From positions 1 through 26,582 of the forward strand of contig JAISII010000087.1 in assembly GCA_031262125.1 (NCBI GenBank): 26,582 nucleotides of DNA. Direction: 5' to 3'. This document shows, piece by piece, positions 1 to 8,485 of this stretch. This DNA is from Oscillospiraceae bacterium (GTDB taxonomy: Bacteria > Bacillota > Clostridia > Oscillospirales > Acutalibacteraceae). Under the pieces are notes generated by a model. It made no database searches and was not told where the DNA came from. It worked only from the letters and a program-made list of their open reading frames with translations. Both the position numbers and the translations under genes were made by a program. How positions within the stretch are numbered: position 1 is the stretch's first letter; each line of letters begins with the position of its first letter.

Positions 1-69
1 ATTTGTGATAATATAATTAAAATGTAATATTTATATGTAATTTGTTATAAAACAGTGAGGTATGCGGTT

Positions 70-759
70 ATGTCATTAGGTAAAGTGCTTATTGTAGACG
101 ATGATTTAAATATATGTGAGCTGCTGAGGCTGTATGTGCAAAAGGAAGGCTTTCAGGTGGAGTTTGCGCATGACGGCGTTAAAGCGGTGGAGGTGTTTCA
201 GCAAAAAAAGCCCGATATTGTTCTTTTGGACGTTATGCTGCCGCGAATTGACGGCTGGCAGGTATGCCGCGAAATACGCAAAAAATCGGATTGCCCTATT
301 ATTATGCTGACCGCAAAGGGAGAGATTTTTGACAAAATTTTGGGGCTGGAGCTGGGAGCAGATGATTATATTACGAAGCCGTTTGAGGCAAAGGAAGTCG
401 TTGCGAGAATTCGTGCCGTGTTGCGCCGCAGCGGGGCACAGAACGATAACGACATAAAAGAGGTTGCATATGAAAACCTACTTATTAATTTAACAAATTA
501 TGAGCTTAAAGTCAATGGTGCTGCGGTAGATACTCCTCCAAAAGAGCTTGAACTGCTGTACCACCTTGCAAAAAACCCCAACAAAGTTTTTACCCGAGAC
601 CAACTTTTAGACGAGGTTTGGGGCTTTGACTACTACGGCGACAGCCGTACCGTAGATGTGCATATTAAGCGTATCCGTGAGAAAATCGACGGAATGTCTG
701 ACAAGTGGGAACTGCGAACCGTTTGGGGCGTAGGCTATAAGTTTGAGGTTAAAAACTAA
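70..759 (+). CDS. OmpR/PhoB-family DNA-binding response regulator
   Basis: Cytoplasmic transcription factor of a two-component system. The N-terminal receiver domain (about residues 4-118) shows the acidic pocket VDDD, the phospho-acceptor Asp54 in LLDVMLP, the Thr of MLTAKG and Lys103 in ITKPF. The C-terminal winged helix (about 135-229) ends with the typical VWGVGYKF. The 229-residue length is usual for the family. An in-frame GTG lies at 55, but it is part of the AGTGAGG ribosome site at 54-60; the ATG at 70 sits 9 bases after that site, so I start there. The sensor kinase follows after a 96-base gap containing a long hairpin. The target genes are not visible; PhoP/PhoB-type is possible because a phosphate permease lies downstream, but the same architecture serves many stimuli. 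Confidence 0.95.
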   Translation: MSLGKVLIVDDDLNICELLRLYVQKEGFQVEFAHDGVKAVEVFQQKKPDIVLLDVMLPRIDGWQVCREIRKKSDCPIIMLTAKGEIFDKILGLELGADDYITKPFEAKEVVARIRAVLRRSGAQNDNDIKEVAYENLLINLTNYELKVNGAAVDTPPKELELLYHLAKNPNKVFTRDQLLDEVWGFDYYGDSRTVDVHIKRIREKIDGMSDKWELRTVWGVGYKFEVKN

Positions 760-774
760 TTTTTTTAAGCTGCA

Positions 775-840
775 CATTTGCTTTCGGCTCACAGAGCTTG
801 TGTGTTATTTATATAGTTTTGTGAGCCTGAAAGGCAAATG
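775..840 (+). promoter_or_regulatory. Long imperfect hairpin between regulator and kinase genes (leader A)
   Basis: In the 96-base gap, CATTTG (775-780) pairs with CAAATG (835-840), CTTTC (781-785) with GAAAG (829-833) and GGCTCACA (786-793) with TGTGAGCC (820-827), with single-base bulges. The large loop carries GTGTGTT (800-806) and TAGTTTT (814-820). No U-tract follows, so it is not a typical terminator. The same elements recur in front of the phosphate permease gene (leader B, 4042-4117), with a compensatory base-pair change. It does not match any riboswitch consensus I can recall. Its role, for instance controlling the kinase-to-regulator ratio, is inference. Confidence 0.55.
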
Positions 841-855
841 GTCATAAAAATATAA

Positions 856-2313
856 ATGAAAACAAGTTTATTAAAAAAATATGTGGCTTTTGCATCGGTA
901 ATATTGCTTTTAAGCTTTACTATTTTGGGCTTTGCCGTAACTGCATTTATGCTGCAATATTTCGAAAACGAACAGAAAGCCGTAATAACAAAAAATTCCG
1001 AAACATTTTCTGCATATTGCACAAAGGTTATGGCATACCATAATTATCGGGTGCAAATAACCGAGGACGAGCTTATTCAAACGGTTTATGACAATTTTTC
1101 GGAAAGCTTTGACTGCGATATTTTTCTTACCGATGCGTCCGGCGGCATTATGCTTTACAGCTCTAAAGGTGTTGAAGATAAAAAATATATTAACACCTAT
1201 TTACCAAGGGAGCTTATCAGCACAATCGGACTTGACAACTATTACTCGCACGGCAACCTTAACGGGTTTTATAAAGACGACCACTTAATCTCTATTAGCC
1301 CTGTTTTTAACACACAAAACGGGCAGAGAATAATAGGCTATACCGCCACAACCATAGACTACAGCAGCCTTTATGCTATGGCATATTCGGTTATTCGCAT
1401 TTACATTTTCTCGGCGGTAATTGCTTTTTTGCTGGTTTTTGTAATAATTGTTTACAGCATCAACCGCATTGTTCACCCGCTTAAAGAGATTGCAGGTACA
1501 GCACGCTCTTTTGCAAAAGGCAGTTTCACCAAAAAAGTAAGCGTCTACACCAGCGACGAAGTAGGGCAGCTTGGCACCGCCTTTAACGAGCTTGCCGATT
1601 ATGTTATATCCTCCGAAAATATGCGTACCAGCTTTATTGCCAACGTTTCTCACGAGCTTAAAACCCCGCTTACAACCATCGGCGGGTTTATCGACGGCAT
1701 TTTAGACGGTACCATACCCGAAGCCGACCATAAAAAATACATTTTAATTATGTATTACGAAATTAAGCGACTATCTCGCCTTGTTTCTTCTATGCTCGAT
1801 TTATCCCGTATTGACAGCGGCGAAGTTAAAATAAAACTGCAAAAGTTCAACGTAACAAACCTGATTATTAGAACAATGCTTGCGTTTGAAAATAAAATTA
1901 CCGACAAAAAAATTGATGTAAAAGGCTTAGAAGACATCCCCACAATCGAAGTTGAAGGCGACTCGGATCTTATACATCAAGTTATTTATAATTTGGTAGA
2001 AAACGCCGTAAAATTCACAAACGACGGCGGCTATATTCAAGTTTTGGTTACCGACACCGCCTCAAACACCTCTATCGAGATTATAAATTCAGGTGCAGGC
2101 ATTTCTCCAAGCGACCAAAAGCTGATTTTTGACAAGTTCTATAAAACCGATAAATCCCGTAACGAGGATAAAATAGGTATGGGGCTTGGGCTGTATATTG
2201 TAAAAGTCATTATGCAGCTGCACTCGGGTGGCATTACGGTTAGCAGCGTGCCCAACAACTACACTTCTTTTAAAATTTGGCTGCCTAAGCAGTCCACTCT
2301 TCCAAAGGATTAA
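856..2313 (+). CDS. Membrane sensor histidine kinase with HAMP domain
   Basis: Class I sensor kinase, partner of the regulator upstream. Transmembrane helix 1 spans about residues 8-31, an extracytoplasmic sensor region about 32-172, and transmembrane helix 2 about 174-201. A HAMP linker follows (about 203-255, with INRIVHPLKEI). HisKA carries the phospho-accepting His266 in VSHELKTPL. The HATPase domain has the N box (NLVENAVKF, Asn383), GAGIS, and FDKFYKTDKSR with GMGLGLYIVK. The 485-residue length is ordinary. The ATG at 856 has no obvious Shine-Dalgarno sequence; GAAAGG at 829-834 is too far upstream and lies inside the leader hairpin, so translation may depend on leader folding or read-through from the regulator gene. 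The stimulus is unknown; the sensor region matches no family I recognise. Confidence 0.95.
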   Translation: MKTSLLKKYVAFASVILLLSFTILGFAVTAFMLQYFENEQKAVITKNSETFSAYCTKVMAYHNYRVQITEDELIQTVYDNFSESFDCDIFLTDASGGIMLYSSKGVEDKKYINTYLPRELISTIGLDNYYSHGNLNGFYKDDHLISISPVFNTQNGQRIIGYTATTIDYSSLYAMAYSVIRIYIFSAVIAFLLVFVIIVYSINRIVHPLKEIAGTARSFAKGSFTKKVSVYTSDEVGQLGTAFNELADYVISSENMRTSFIANVSHELKTPLTTIGGFIDGILDGTIPEADHKKYILIMYYEIKRLSRLVSSMLDLSRIDSGEVKIKLQKFNVTNLIIRTMLAFENKITDKKIDVKGLEDIPTIEVEGDSDLIHQVIYNLVENAVKFTNDGGYIQVLVTDTASNTSIEIINSGAGISPSDQKLIFDKFYKTDKSRNEDKIGMGLGLYIVKVIMQLHSGGITVSSVPNNYTSFKIWLPKQSTLPKD

Positions 2314-2321
2314 CTAATATT

Positions 2322-3872
2322 ATGTCTTTTAACAATGACCCCGACAATTTTAACCCTGTGCAGCAGGGCAACGAGCAACAACCATATGCTCCCTTGCCGC
2401 AGCAAAATAATACCGAGCAACCCTTAAATAGTTCTGTGCAACCGCAAGCTTACAGCGGGCAACCTCAACAGGTGTTTTCACAGCCATACAACAACCCACA
2501 ACCCCAACCGTTTTACAACCCCACACAAGGGTTTTACCCGCCACAAGCACCTTTTTACAACAGCGTTGCACCGCAGCCGTATGCTTACCCGCAATTTTAC
2601 CCGCAACCACCAATACCACCGATTGTGCCAAAAAAAGAAAAAATGCACGGTGCAACAAAAGCCTTTTTAATTGTATTTTTTGTGCTGCTGGCTGCTCTTA
2701 TAGCAGCCTATGGTGTTTATCTTGCCACCGAATTAGGCAAAAACAGCTCTTCCTCCGACAATTCTTCGGGTTCGGCACCAAACGGCGAACCTATCTTCCC
2801 AACAATGCCGGAAGATGACAGCGAAAACAACTCCCCCGCCCCCGCAAACGATGTTCTAAACAAAAATTACGCCGGGCTTACACTTAGCGATTTGCCTGCC
2901 GACAAAACCGACGATAAAAAGTACACCCTGCAAAATGCATATAACAATATTAAAGATTCGGTTGTGGGCATTGCGGTTTATGACCAAGCCGATGTTGGCA
3001 CAGATGCACTGTCGCTTGAAGATGTTTACGCTCAGGGCACCGGAATTCTGCTAACGCAGGACGGTTATATAGTTACCAATTCGCACGTTTTAAGCAACAG
3101 CAAAGATTACTATTGCTATGTTGTTCTGTCTGACGGCACATATTGCCCCGCCGACATTGTCGGGTTGGACGGTCGCACCGACCTTGCTGTGCTTAAAATT
3201 GCAAAAACAGGGCTATCCCCCGCAGATTTTGGCGACTATAACAAATGCAATATCGGCGACGATGTTTTTGCCGTGGGCAACCCCGGCGGCATTGAATTCC
3301 AAAACTCACTTACAAAAGGCATAATTTCGGCAAAAGAGCGTGTGATTTCTAACAGCTCTACCGTAAAATATATTCAAACCGACGCCGCAATTAACCCTGG
3401 CAACAGCGGCGGGCCTTTGTGCAACGCCTATGGGCAGGTTATCGGCATAAACACCATTAAGGTGGTTTCCACTCAATATGAAGGTATGGGCTTTGCAATC
3501 CCCTCTACTACGGTTAAAAAAATATGCGATGATTTAATTAAAAACGGATTTGTGCAAAATCGTGTTAAAATTGGTATTACCGGCAGCGATTTTGCTCAAA
3601 TTGAGCAATACGGCGTTACAATCCCCTCCGGCGTTATAATTATGGTAATTGACGAAGACGGACCGCTTGACGACAGCAACGTTAAAGTTAACGACATTAT
3701 AACCAAGCTAAATGACACCGAGATTCACTCAATTCAAGACATCTATGCCTTTTTGGCAGAGCACAAAGCTGGCGACAAGGTTAAAATTACGTTTTTCCGT
3801 TACGACCCTAACCGCCGCAGCGGTGAGTATTTGAGCGAGAATATAATTTTACACTCAGATGAAGGGGAGTAG
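2322..3872 (+). CDS. Membrane-anchored HtrA/DegP-like serine protease with PDZ domain
   Basis: Predicted surface quality-control protease. The first 105 or so residues are a cytoplasmic, disordered Pro/Gln/Tyr/Asn-rich tail, followed by one transmembrane anchor (about 112-135) and a Ser/Asn/Pro linker. The trypsin-like domain has a full catalytic triad: His255 (TNSHVLS), Asp287 (GRTDLAVLKI) and Ser362 (NPGNSGGPL). A PDZ domain occupies about 415-505. The gene begins 8 bases after the kinase stop codon, with only a weak AAAGGA upstream, so it is probably translationally coupled and in one operon with the two-component genes. That linkage resembles envelope-stress systems, where regulator, kinase and HtrA are co-expressed. 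A terminator follows the stop. The long low-complexity N-terminal tail is common in clostridial HtrA proteins. Confidence 0.93.
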   Translation: MSFNNDPDNFNPVQQGNEQQPYAPLPQQNNTEQPLNSSVQPQAYSGQPQQVFSQPYNNPQPQPFYNPTQGFYPPQAPFYNSVAPQPYAYPQFYPQPPIPPIVPKKEKMHGATKAFLIVFFVLLAALIAAYGVYLATELGKNSSSSDNSSGSAPNGEPIFPTMPEDDSENNSPAPANDVLNKNYAGLTLSDLPADKTDDKKYTLQNAYNNIKDSVVGIAVYDQADVGTDALSLEDVYAQGTGILLTQDGYIVTNSHVLSNSKDYYCYVVLSDGTYCPADIVGLDGRTDLAVLKIAKTGLSPADFGDYNKCNIGDDVFAVGNPGGIEFQNSLTKGIISAKERVISNSSTVKYIQTDAAINPGNSGGPLCNAYGQVIGINTIKVVSTQYEGMGFAIPSTTVKKICDDLIKNGFVQNRVKIGITGSDFAQIEQYGVTIPSGVIIMVIDEDGPLDDSNVKVNDIITKLNDTEIHSIQDIYAFLAEHKAGDKVKITFFRYDPNRRSGEYLSENIILHSDEGE

Positions 3873-3880
3873 AAATTAGA

Positions 3881-3909
3881 ATGCAGGTGAACAAACGCCT
3901 GCATTTTTG
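3881..3909 (+). terminator. Rho-independent terminator after the HtrA-like gene
   Basis: The stem ATGCAGGTG (3881-3889) pairs with CGCCTGCAT (3896-3904), with one G-U pair and a 6-base loop, followed by TTTT. It ends the operon that starts at the response regulator. Confidence 0.85.
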
Positions 3910-3990
3910 CTTGCAAAGCATATAATAGCAATATAAATTGCAAATGTTTTGACTGTTTTTAACAAAATTCTCGGTTTTAAAAAAATATTG

Positions 3991-4019
3991 TTTACTTTTG
4001 ACTTATGCAATGATATAAT
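3991..4019 (+). promoter_or_regulatory. Sigma-A promoter for the phosphate permease operon
   Basis: TTTACT (3991-3996), a 17-base spacer and TATAAT (4014-4019), with an extended -10 TG at 4011-4012. Predicted transcription start is near 4026, which leaves a leader of about 107 bases containing the leader B hairpin. Confidence 0.7.
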
Positions 4020-4041
4020 GCTTAATGGATAATGTGGCAAA

Positions 4042-4117
4042 CCGCTTTTTTTGGCTTACAAAAAGTGTGTTGCCCTTTGCAAAATTTAGTTTTTATGTTA
4101 ATGTAAGCCGGAAAGGT
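4042..4117 (+). promoter_or_regulatory. Structured leader of the phosphate permease gene (leader B)
   Basis: GGCTTACA (4053-4060) pairs perfectly with TGTAAGCC (4102-4109). Flanking ACC (4041-4043) and a T-rich run can pair with GGAAAGGT (4110-4117). The loop contains GTGTGTT (4065-4071) and TAGTTTT (4087-4093). Stem, loop words and the GAAAGG after the stem match leader A at 775-840; the fifth stem pair is C-G there and T-A here. The likely ribosome site is AAAAGG just downstream of the structure, 9 bases before the ATG at 4133. Confidence 0.55.
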
Positions 4118-4132
4118 AAAAGGCCTTAACTT

Positions 4133-5248
4133 ATGGATTTAAGTCTTCCTACGTTTTTGCAAAATCTTTCAAACCCTCCTTTTTTAATTATATCTTTATT
4201 AGTGTTGGGCGTAGTTTTTGTAAACGGCTGGACCGATGCTCCTAACGCAATTGCTACAGCAGTCTCTACACGGTGCATTAAGCCAAAAGCAGCAATTGTT
4301 ATGGCTGCCGTGTTTAACCTTATCGGCGTATTGGTTATGATGCTGTTAAGCTCTGCCGTTGCCGATACAATTTCAAAAATGGTCGATTTCGGCGAGGTGC
4401 CGCAGGGTTCTTCTTCTAACCCGTTGCTGGTGGCGGTTTGTGCTGCAATGTTTGCCATTGTGGTGTGGGCTGTGGCAGCGTGGTTTTTCGGCATACCCAC
4501 AAGCGAAAGTCATGCACTTATCGCAGGGCTTTCCGGCTCGGCTTTAGCTATGGGCGGTGCAAGCGGAATTAACTGGGACCAATGGGTTAAAGTTATTTAC
4601 GGTATTGTGCTTTCTACTCTGCTGGGCTTTGTTTTAAGCTTTGTTCTTTCTAAAACTGTTAACTTAATTTTAAAATGGGTGCAAAACACCAGAGCGGCAC
4701 AAGAAGGCAGCCTTTCTAAAAACGGTGCCGACCGCTTTTTTACTTACGGGCAAAATGTTGCCGCTGCGTTTATGGCATTTATGCACGGTGCACAAGACGG
4801 GCAAAAGTTTATAGGTGTTTTTGTGCTGGCTATGTTTGTTGCCAACTCAAGCGGGGCAACTGAGATGACAGGTTCAATCGGGTTGGATGCCTCGAGCCTT
4901 TGGCTGATTTTTTTGGTTGCTATAACCATGGGCGTCGGCACTTCTATCGGCGGTTACAGAATTATAAAAACCGTTGGTATGGATATGGTAAAGCTGAAGA
5001 AAAATCAAGGCTTTGCCTCCGATTTAGCAGCTTCGGTTTGCCTTCTTATTTCTACTTTTACCGGGCTGCCTGTTAGCACAACCCACACCAAAACAACGGC
5101 TATGATGGGTGCGGCAGTTGCCAAACGCCCAAAATCGCTTAATATGAATGTTGTTAAAGAAATGTTTATGGCGTGGTTTTTAACCTTCCCCGGGTGCGGG
5201 CTTATTGCATATCTTATGACACTGCTGTTCAGTTACTTATTCGGCTAA
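4133..5248 (+). CDS. PiT-family inorganic phosphate (or sulfate) permease
   Basis: Integral membrane transporter of 371 residues with about ten hydrophobic segments. The two inverted PHO4 repeats are visible. The N-terminal one has NGWTDAPNAIATAVSTR and GIPTSESHALIAGLSG. The C-terminal one has FMHGAQDGQKFIGV and GLPVSTTHTKTTAMMGAA. These Asp/Asn/Ser/Thr motifs are the substrate and cation sites of PiT permeases, which import phosphate (or metal phosphate) using the proton or sodium gradient; close relatives move sulfate. The DUF47 gene 40 bases downstream is the usual partner of PiT permeases, which favours phosphate. Expression is likely from the promoter at 3991-4019 through the structured leader. 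Confidence 0.93.
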   Translation: MDLSLPTFLQNLSNPPFLIISLLVLGVVFVNGWTDAPNAIATAVSTRCIKPKAAIVMAAVFNLIGVLVMMLLSSAVADTISKMVDFGEVPQGSSSNPLLVAVCAAMFAIVVWAVAAWFFGIPTSESHALIAGLSGSALAMGGASGINWDQWVKVIYGIVLSTLLGFVLSFVLSKTVNLILKWVQNTRAAQEGSLSKNGADRFFTYGQNVAAAFMAFMHGAQDGQKFIGVFVLAMFVANSSGATEMTGSIGLDASSLWLIFLVAITMGVGTSIGGYRIIKTVGMDMVKLKKNQGFASDLAASVCLLISTFTGLPVSTTHTKTTAMMGAAVAKRPKSLNMNVVKEMFMAWFLTFPGCGLIAYLMTLLFSYLFG

Positions 5249-5288
5249 TACTTATATCAAAAAAACACAATTTTTTGGAGGAATATCT

Positions 5289-5927
5289 ATGTCTGATAAA
5301 AACGCAAAAATCAAAAAGGTTAAAGATTCTGATTATTTTGAAATGTTTTATTCAATGGCATTGCAATCTAACAAAGCCGCAATTATGCTCAAAAGCATTT
5401 CTCAGGAGCTTGTAAACCTTAAACAAAATATGCTTAACCTGCACCAAATCGAGCACGAAGCCGACATTATGCAGCACGAGCTTTCAGAGATTTTGCACAA
5501 AGCGTTCATCACCCCTATCGAGAGTGAAGACATTATGGCACTTGCCAAAGCTATTGACGATATTACCGACTGCATTGAAGACATTGGCTGCTGCTTTTAT
5601 ATGTGCGAGATTAAAACTATGCAGCCCGCCGAAGCACAGTTTATTGACATTATTGTTGAAAGCACCGAAATTTTAAAAGACGCCTTAACCGAGTTTAAAA
5701 CCTTTAAAAAGTCCAAAAAACTGCGTGAGCATATTGTTGCACTTAAGAACTCCGAATCTAAAGGCGACATTGTTTACCGCAAAGCGGTGCACGACCTGTT
5801 TTTGTCTACCACCGACCCAATCGAGATTATTAAATGGCGTGATATTTATGAGCTTTCGGAACAATGCTGCGACCTTTTTGAAGAGACTGCAAACATCCTC
5901 TCTGCCGTTGTTTTAAAGAACTCGTAA
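5289..5927 (+). CDS. DUF47 (PhoU-like) partner protein of the phosphate permease
   Basis: Soluble, all-helical protein of 212 residues rich in Glu, Lys and Leu, with motifs typical of the DUF47/YkaA family: HQIEHEADIMQHEL near 50-65, then TPIESEDIMALAKAIDDITD at about 77-96, and late in the protein a segment with ESKGDIVYRKAVHDLF. In characterised relatives such acidic bundles bind metal and are thought to control the adjacent PiT transporter. A strong TTGGAGGAA ribosome site precedes the ATG. It sits 40 bases behind the permease gene with no terminator between, so the two are an operon. The terminator at 5979 closes it. Confidence 0.9.
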   Translation: MSDKNAKIKKVKDSDYFEMFYSMALQSNKAAIMLKSISQELVNLKQNMLNLHQIEHEADIMQHELSEILHKAFITPIESEDIMALAKAIDDITDCIEDIGCCFYMCEIKTMQPAEAQFIDIIVESTEILKDALTEFKTFKKSKKLREHIVALKNSESKGDIVYRKAVHDLFLSTTDPIEIIKWRDIYELSEQCCDLFEETANILSAVVLKNS

Positions 5928-5978
5928 TTATAAATTTTGTTAAAATTAACACAAAAAATTGTTTTTAAAAATATACAA

Positions 5979-6015
5979 AAGCCGCTGCACTAAACTAAGT
6001 GCGGCGGCTTATTTT
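5979..6015. terminator. Bidirectional terminator between convergent operons
   Basis: AAGCCGCTGCACT (5979-5991) pairs with AGTGCGGCGGCTT (5998-6010) with one T-G pair and a 6-base loop, followed by ATTTTT on the + strand. A short A-run on the left side gives a weaker U-tract for the opposing dehydrogenase transcript. Confidence 0.88.
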
Positions 6016-6064
6016 TAATATTAAAAAATATTCACCAAAACATTAATTTTATATTGTTCTAAAA

Positions 6065-7234
6065 CTAATCTCGGTTAAAGCAATCTCGGCTGAAGATTTT
6101 TTGTTTAAACTCTTCAATTTCGGGTGTAATTCGGTTGGCAACAATAATACCGCTTGCATTTGCAAAAGCCTGCAAATCATCATAAAACACGCCTAAATTG
6201 TCATCTTGTTTAATCAAAGGTTCATATATCAAAACCTCTCGCCCTTGCGATTTTATAATCTTAATAACATCCACTACAGCACTGGCTCTAAAACTGTCGC
6301 TGTTTGCTTTGGCGGTTAACCTATAAAACCCGATTGCACCGCTGCAGCTATCCATAATTTTTTGTGCCATATATTCTTTTCGCAATTTGTTCGATTCTAT
6401 AATGTTCTTAATAAGCACAGACGGTATTTGGCTGTAAATAACCGCCAATTGCTGAGAATCTTTTGGCAGACAATAACCGCCATAGCCCAAAGAAGGGTTA
6501 TTGTAGCCGTCGCCTATGCGTGGGTCGTAACCCAAACCGGTAATAATTGCTTTGCTGTCCATATCATTCTCTAAAGCATAGGTGTCAAGCTCGTTAAAAA
6601 ATGCTACCCGCATTGCAAGGTATGTGTTTGAAAACAGTTTTACGGCTTCGGCTTCGCTCGAGCTTGTTTGTGCAAACGGAACATCGCAATTTTCGTAAGC
6701 CTTTTTAAACAATTCCGTAATGCGTTGCCCAACAGCCCCCGTATCGCCAACAACAACCCTTGTAGGGTGAATAGTATCGTACAGAGCTTTGTTCTCCCTC
6801 AAAAATTCGGGAACAAAAATTATGTTGTCGCAGTTATATTTCTCGTTCATCCGCTTTGTAAAACCAATCGGAATTGTAGAACGAATAACAATCACGGCAT
6901 TGGGTGCAAATTGCTTTGCATCGCTAATAACACTCTCTACATTTGTTGTGTTAAGCGGCTGCCCCTCGCCCAGCGAATCGGTAGACACCGAAATAATAAC
7001 AACATCTGTATTAGTGTATGCTTTTACCTTGTCGTCCGTAGCATATAAACGCTTAATCGTTTCTTTGTCCAGCAAATCATTTTCTTCCGACGGTAACTCG
7101 AACGGCATTGTTGCATTGTTCACTTTTTCAATTTTGCTTTTGTCTATGTCGAACAAAACGACTTCATTGCTTTTTGCAAACAAAACAGCGTTAGAAAAGC
7201 CTACGTATCCAATTCCAATAACTGCTATTTTCAT
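6065..7234 (-). CDS. UDP-glucose 6-dehydrogenase family protein
   Basis: Cytoplasmic NAD-dependent enzyme, predicted to oxidise UDP-glucose to UDP-glucuronate for surface polysaccharide. The N-terminal Rossmann fold starts with the dinucleotide motif GIGYVG (residues 7-12). Catalytic elements are VPEFLRE (Glu143), Lys199 and Asn203 in VKLFSNTY, and the thiohemiacetal Cys255 in GGYCLPKD. At 389 residues it matches the compact form found in streptococcal capsule loci rather than the roughly 440-residue form. A GAGGAGAG ribosome site lies 8 bases before the ATG. The glycosyltransferase gene is upstream on the same strand, 160 bases away, suggesting a shared polysaccharide role. Specificity for UDP-glucose rather than GDP-mannose or another sugar is inferred from length and motifs. 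Confidence 0.9.
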   Translation of the reverse strand: MKIAVIGIGYVGFSNAVLFAKSNEVVLFDIDKSKIEKVNNATMPFELPSEENDLLDKETIKRLYATDDKVKAYTNTDVVIISVSTDSLGEGQPLNTTNVESVISDAKQFAPNAVIVIRSTIPIGFTKRMNEKYNCDNIIFVPEFLRENKALYDTIHPTRVVVGDTGAVGQRITELFKKAYENCDVPFAQTSSSEAEAVKLFSNTYLAMRVAFFNELDTYALENDMDSKAIITGLGYDPRIGDGYNNPSLGYGGYCLPKDSQQLAVIYSQIPSVLIKNIIESNKLRKEYMAQKIMDSCSGAIGFYRLTAKANSDSFRASAVVDVIKIIKSQGREVLIYEPLIKQDDNLGVFYDDLQAFANASGIIVANRITPEIEEFKQKIFSRDCFNRD

Positions 7235-7315
7235 CGTGTTTAGCTCTCCTCGTCAACTCTTTTTACTGATAATATTATCTTCACAATTTCGCAAAAAAAC
7301 TCATTATATTAATCA

Positions 7316-7344
7316 ATTATATTATTTTTTTAAAAAAATCACAA
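7316..7344 (-). promoter_or_regulatory. Possible promoter for the dehydrogenase gene
   Basis: Read on the - strand: TTGTGA (7339-7344), a 17-base spacer made of a T7 run, an A7 run and TAA, then TATAAT (7316-7321). The spacer is unusual, but the -10 box is perfect. A second TATAAT-like box lies closer to the gene. Confidence 0.45.
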
Positions 7345-7394
7345 GAAGTATGGGACAAAAGAGCAAAAAAACGGGACGAAATTACTGTTATTAC

Positions 7395-8372
7395 TTATCC
7401 TTTTTTAAAAATCATTTTTATTTTTATTAAACAACTATAAAAAGCAGGAGAAGTGTAGAACATTGCAATTTGAAGCTTTTTTAAAAACGATAGCCCCTTA
7501 AACATAAGTTGCCTGTTTGTATGCATATCGTCCTTAAATAACCTGTAATACTTTTTCTTAACATCTGCAGATACCACAGAACTTGCAGCAAGCCCCGCCG
7601 CTACGTGCAGTGCTGCCTGCATACGGTTAATAATTGTCGGTTCAATCAAATCAGTCAGATTGTGTTCTTTAAAAAACTCCTCACGCTCAACGTATATATA
7701 GTATTTGGACACTTTCTTTTCAGAAAACTCCGATTTTCTAATACTGCCGCTCCTTTGAAAATAGAAATATAAAATTTCATCATTAACAGCAACTGTATTT
7801 GAGAAGTATAACAGCTTATACGTCAATCGCCAATCTTCATAAACAATACCAACCTTAAAACGCAGTTGATTAAACAAATGTTTTTTAAACAGCTTGTTAC
7901 AAACAGTATGCTCAATATATTTCGGATTATCGCACACTAACTCCATAGCTTCAAGCCCCGGCATAACTTTGTTTTCGGGAGATAATGTAAAAACTTCTTT
8001 GCGTCCGTCCTCCCAAATTTCGTAATACCTAACAGTCGAAATGTCGGCATTATTATTTACCGCCGTATTATACAACACTTCAAGAAAAGTTTCGGCAATC
8101 CAGTCATCACTGTCAATAAACGAAATATACTCGCCGTTCGCCTCATCAATTCCTGTATTTCTTGCCGCCGATAGCCCTCCGTTAGCTTGATGAATCGTCC
8201 TAATTCTATCGTTTAAAGCAGCATATTCATCGCATAACTTTCCGCCGTTATCGGTTGAACCGTCGTCAACAAGAATAATTTCAAAATCTTGGTATGTTTG
8301 GGCAAGAACACTGTCAACACACCGTTTTAGGTACTTCTCAACATTATATACGGGTATAATAACACTAATCAT
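7395..8372 (-). CDS. Family 2 glycosyltransferase
   Basis: GT-A fold glycosyltransferase of 325 residues. The N-terminal catalytic domain begins with SVIIPVYNVEKYL and contains the nucleotide-sugar site LVDDGSTD (Asp36/Asp37), the GGLSAARNTG loop and the metal-binding DxD as FIDSDDW (Asp87, Asp89). The C-terminal third is basic and moderately hydrophobic, as in capsule and wall-glycan transferases, and lacks clear transmembrane helices. The sugar donor and acceptor cannot be read from the sequence. The downstream UDP-glucose dehydrogenase could supply UDP-glucuronate. The start is supported by AGAGAG 10 bases before the ATG. No terminator lies between this gene and the dehydrogenase. Confidence 0.93.
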   Translation of the reverse strand: MISVIIPVYNVEKYLKRCVDSVLAQTYQDFEIILVDDGSTDNGGKLCDEYAALNDRIRTIHQANGGLSAARNTGIDEANGEYISFIDSDDWIAETFLEVLYNTAVNNNADISTVRYYEIWEDGRKEVFTLSPENKVMPGLEAMELVCDNPKYIEHTVCNKLFKKHLFNQLRFKVGIVYEDWRLTYKLLYFSNTVAVNDEILYFYFQRSGSIRKSEFSEKKVSKYYIYVEREEFFKEHNLTDLIEPTIINRMQAALHVAAGLAASSVVSADVKKKYYRLFKDDMHTNRQLMFKGLSFLKKLQIAMFYTSPAFYSCLIKIKMIFKKG

Positions 8373-8485
8373 AATTTATTCTCTCTTCTTTAGTATTCTA
8401 AATTAAGACAACTACGATATCAGTCTATCGGAAATCGAAAGTTTTTGTATTTAAAAGCAGTTTTGCCGGTGGCACAGCTGCAAAC

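Noticed and set aside
55..69. GTG at 55 as start of the response regulator
   Set aside because: It lies within the AGTGAGG ribosome site; the ATG at 70 has correct spacing and matches family N-termini.
775..840. Leader A as a known riboswitch (cyclic di-GMP, THF, fluoride, purine)
   Set aside because: I compared remembered consensus elements and found none of the conserved cores.
2350..2658. 102-codon - strand frame opposite the HtrA N-terminal tail
   Set aside because: Shadow of the low-complexity Pro/Gln codons, without start signals.
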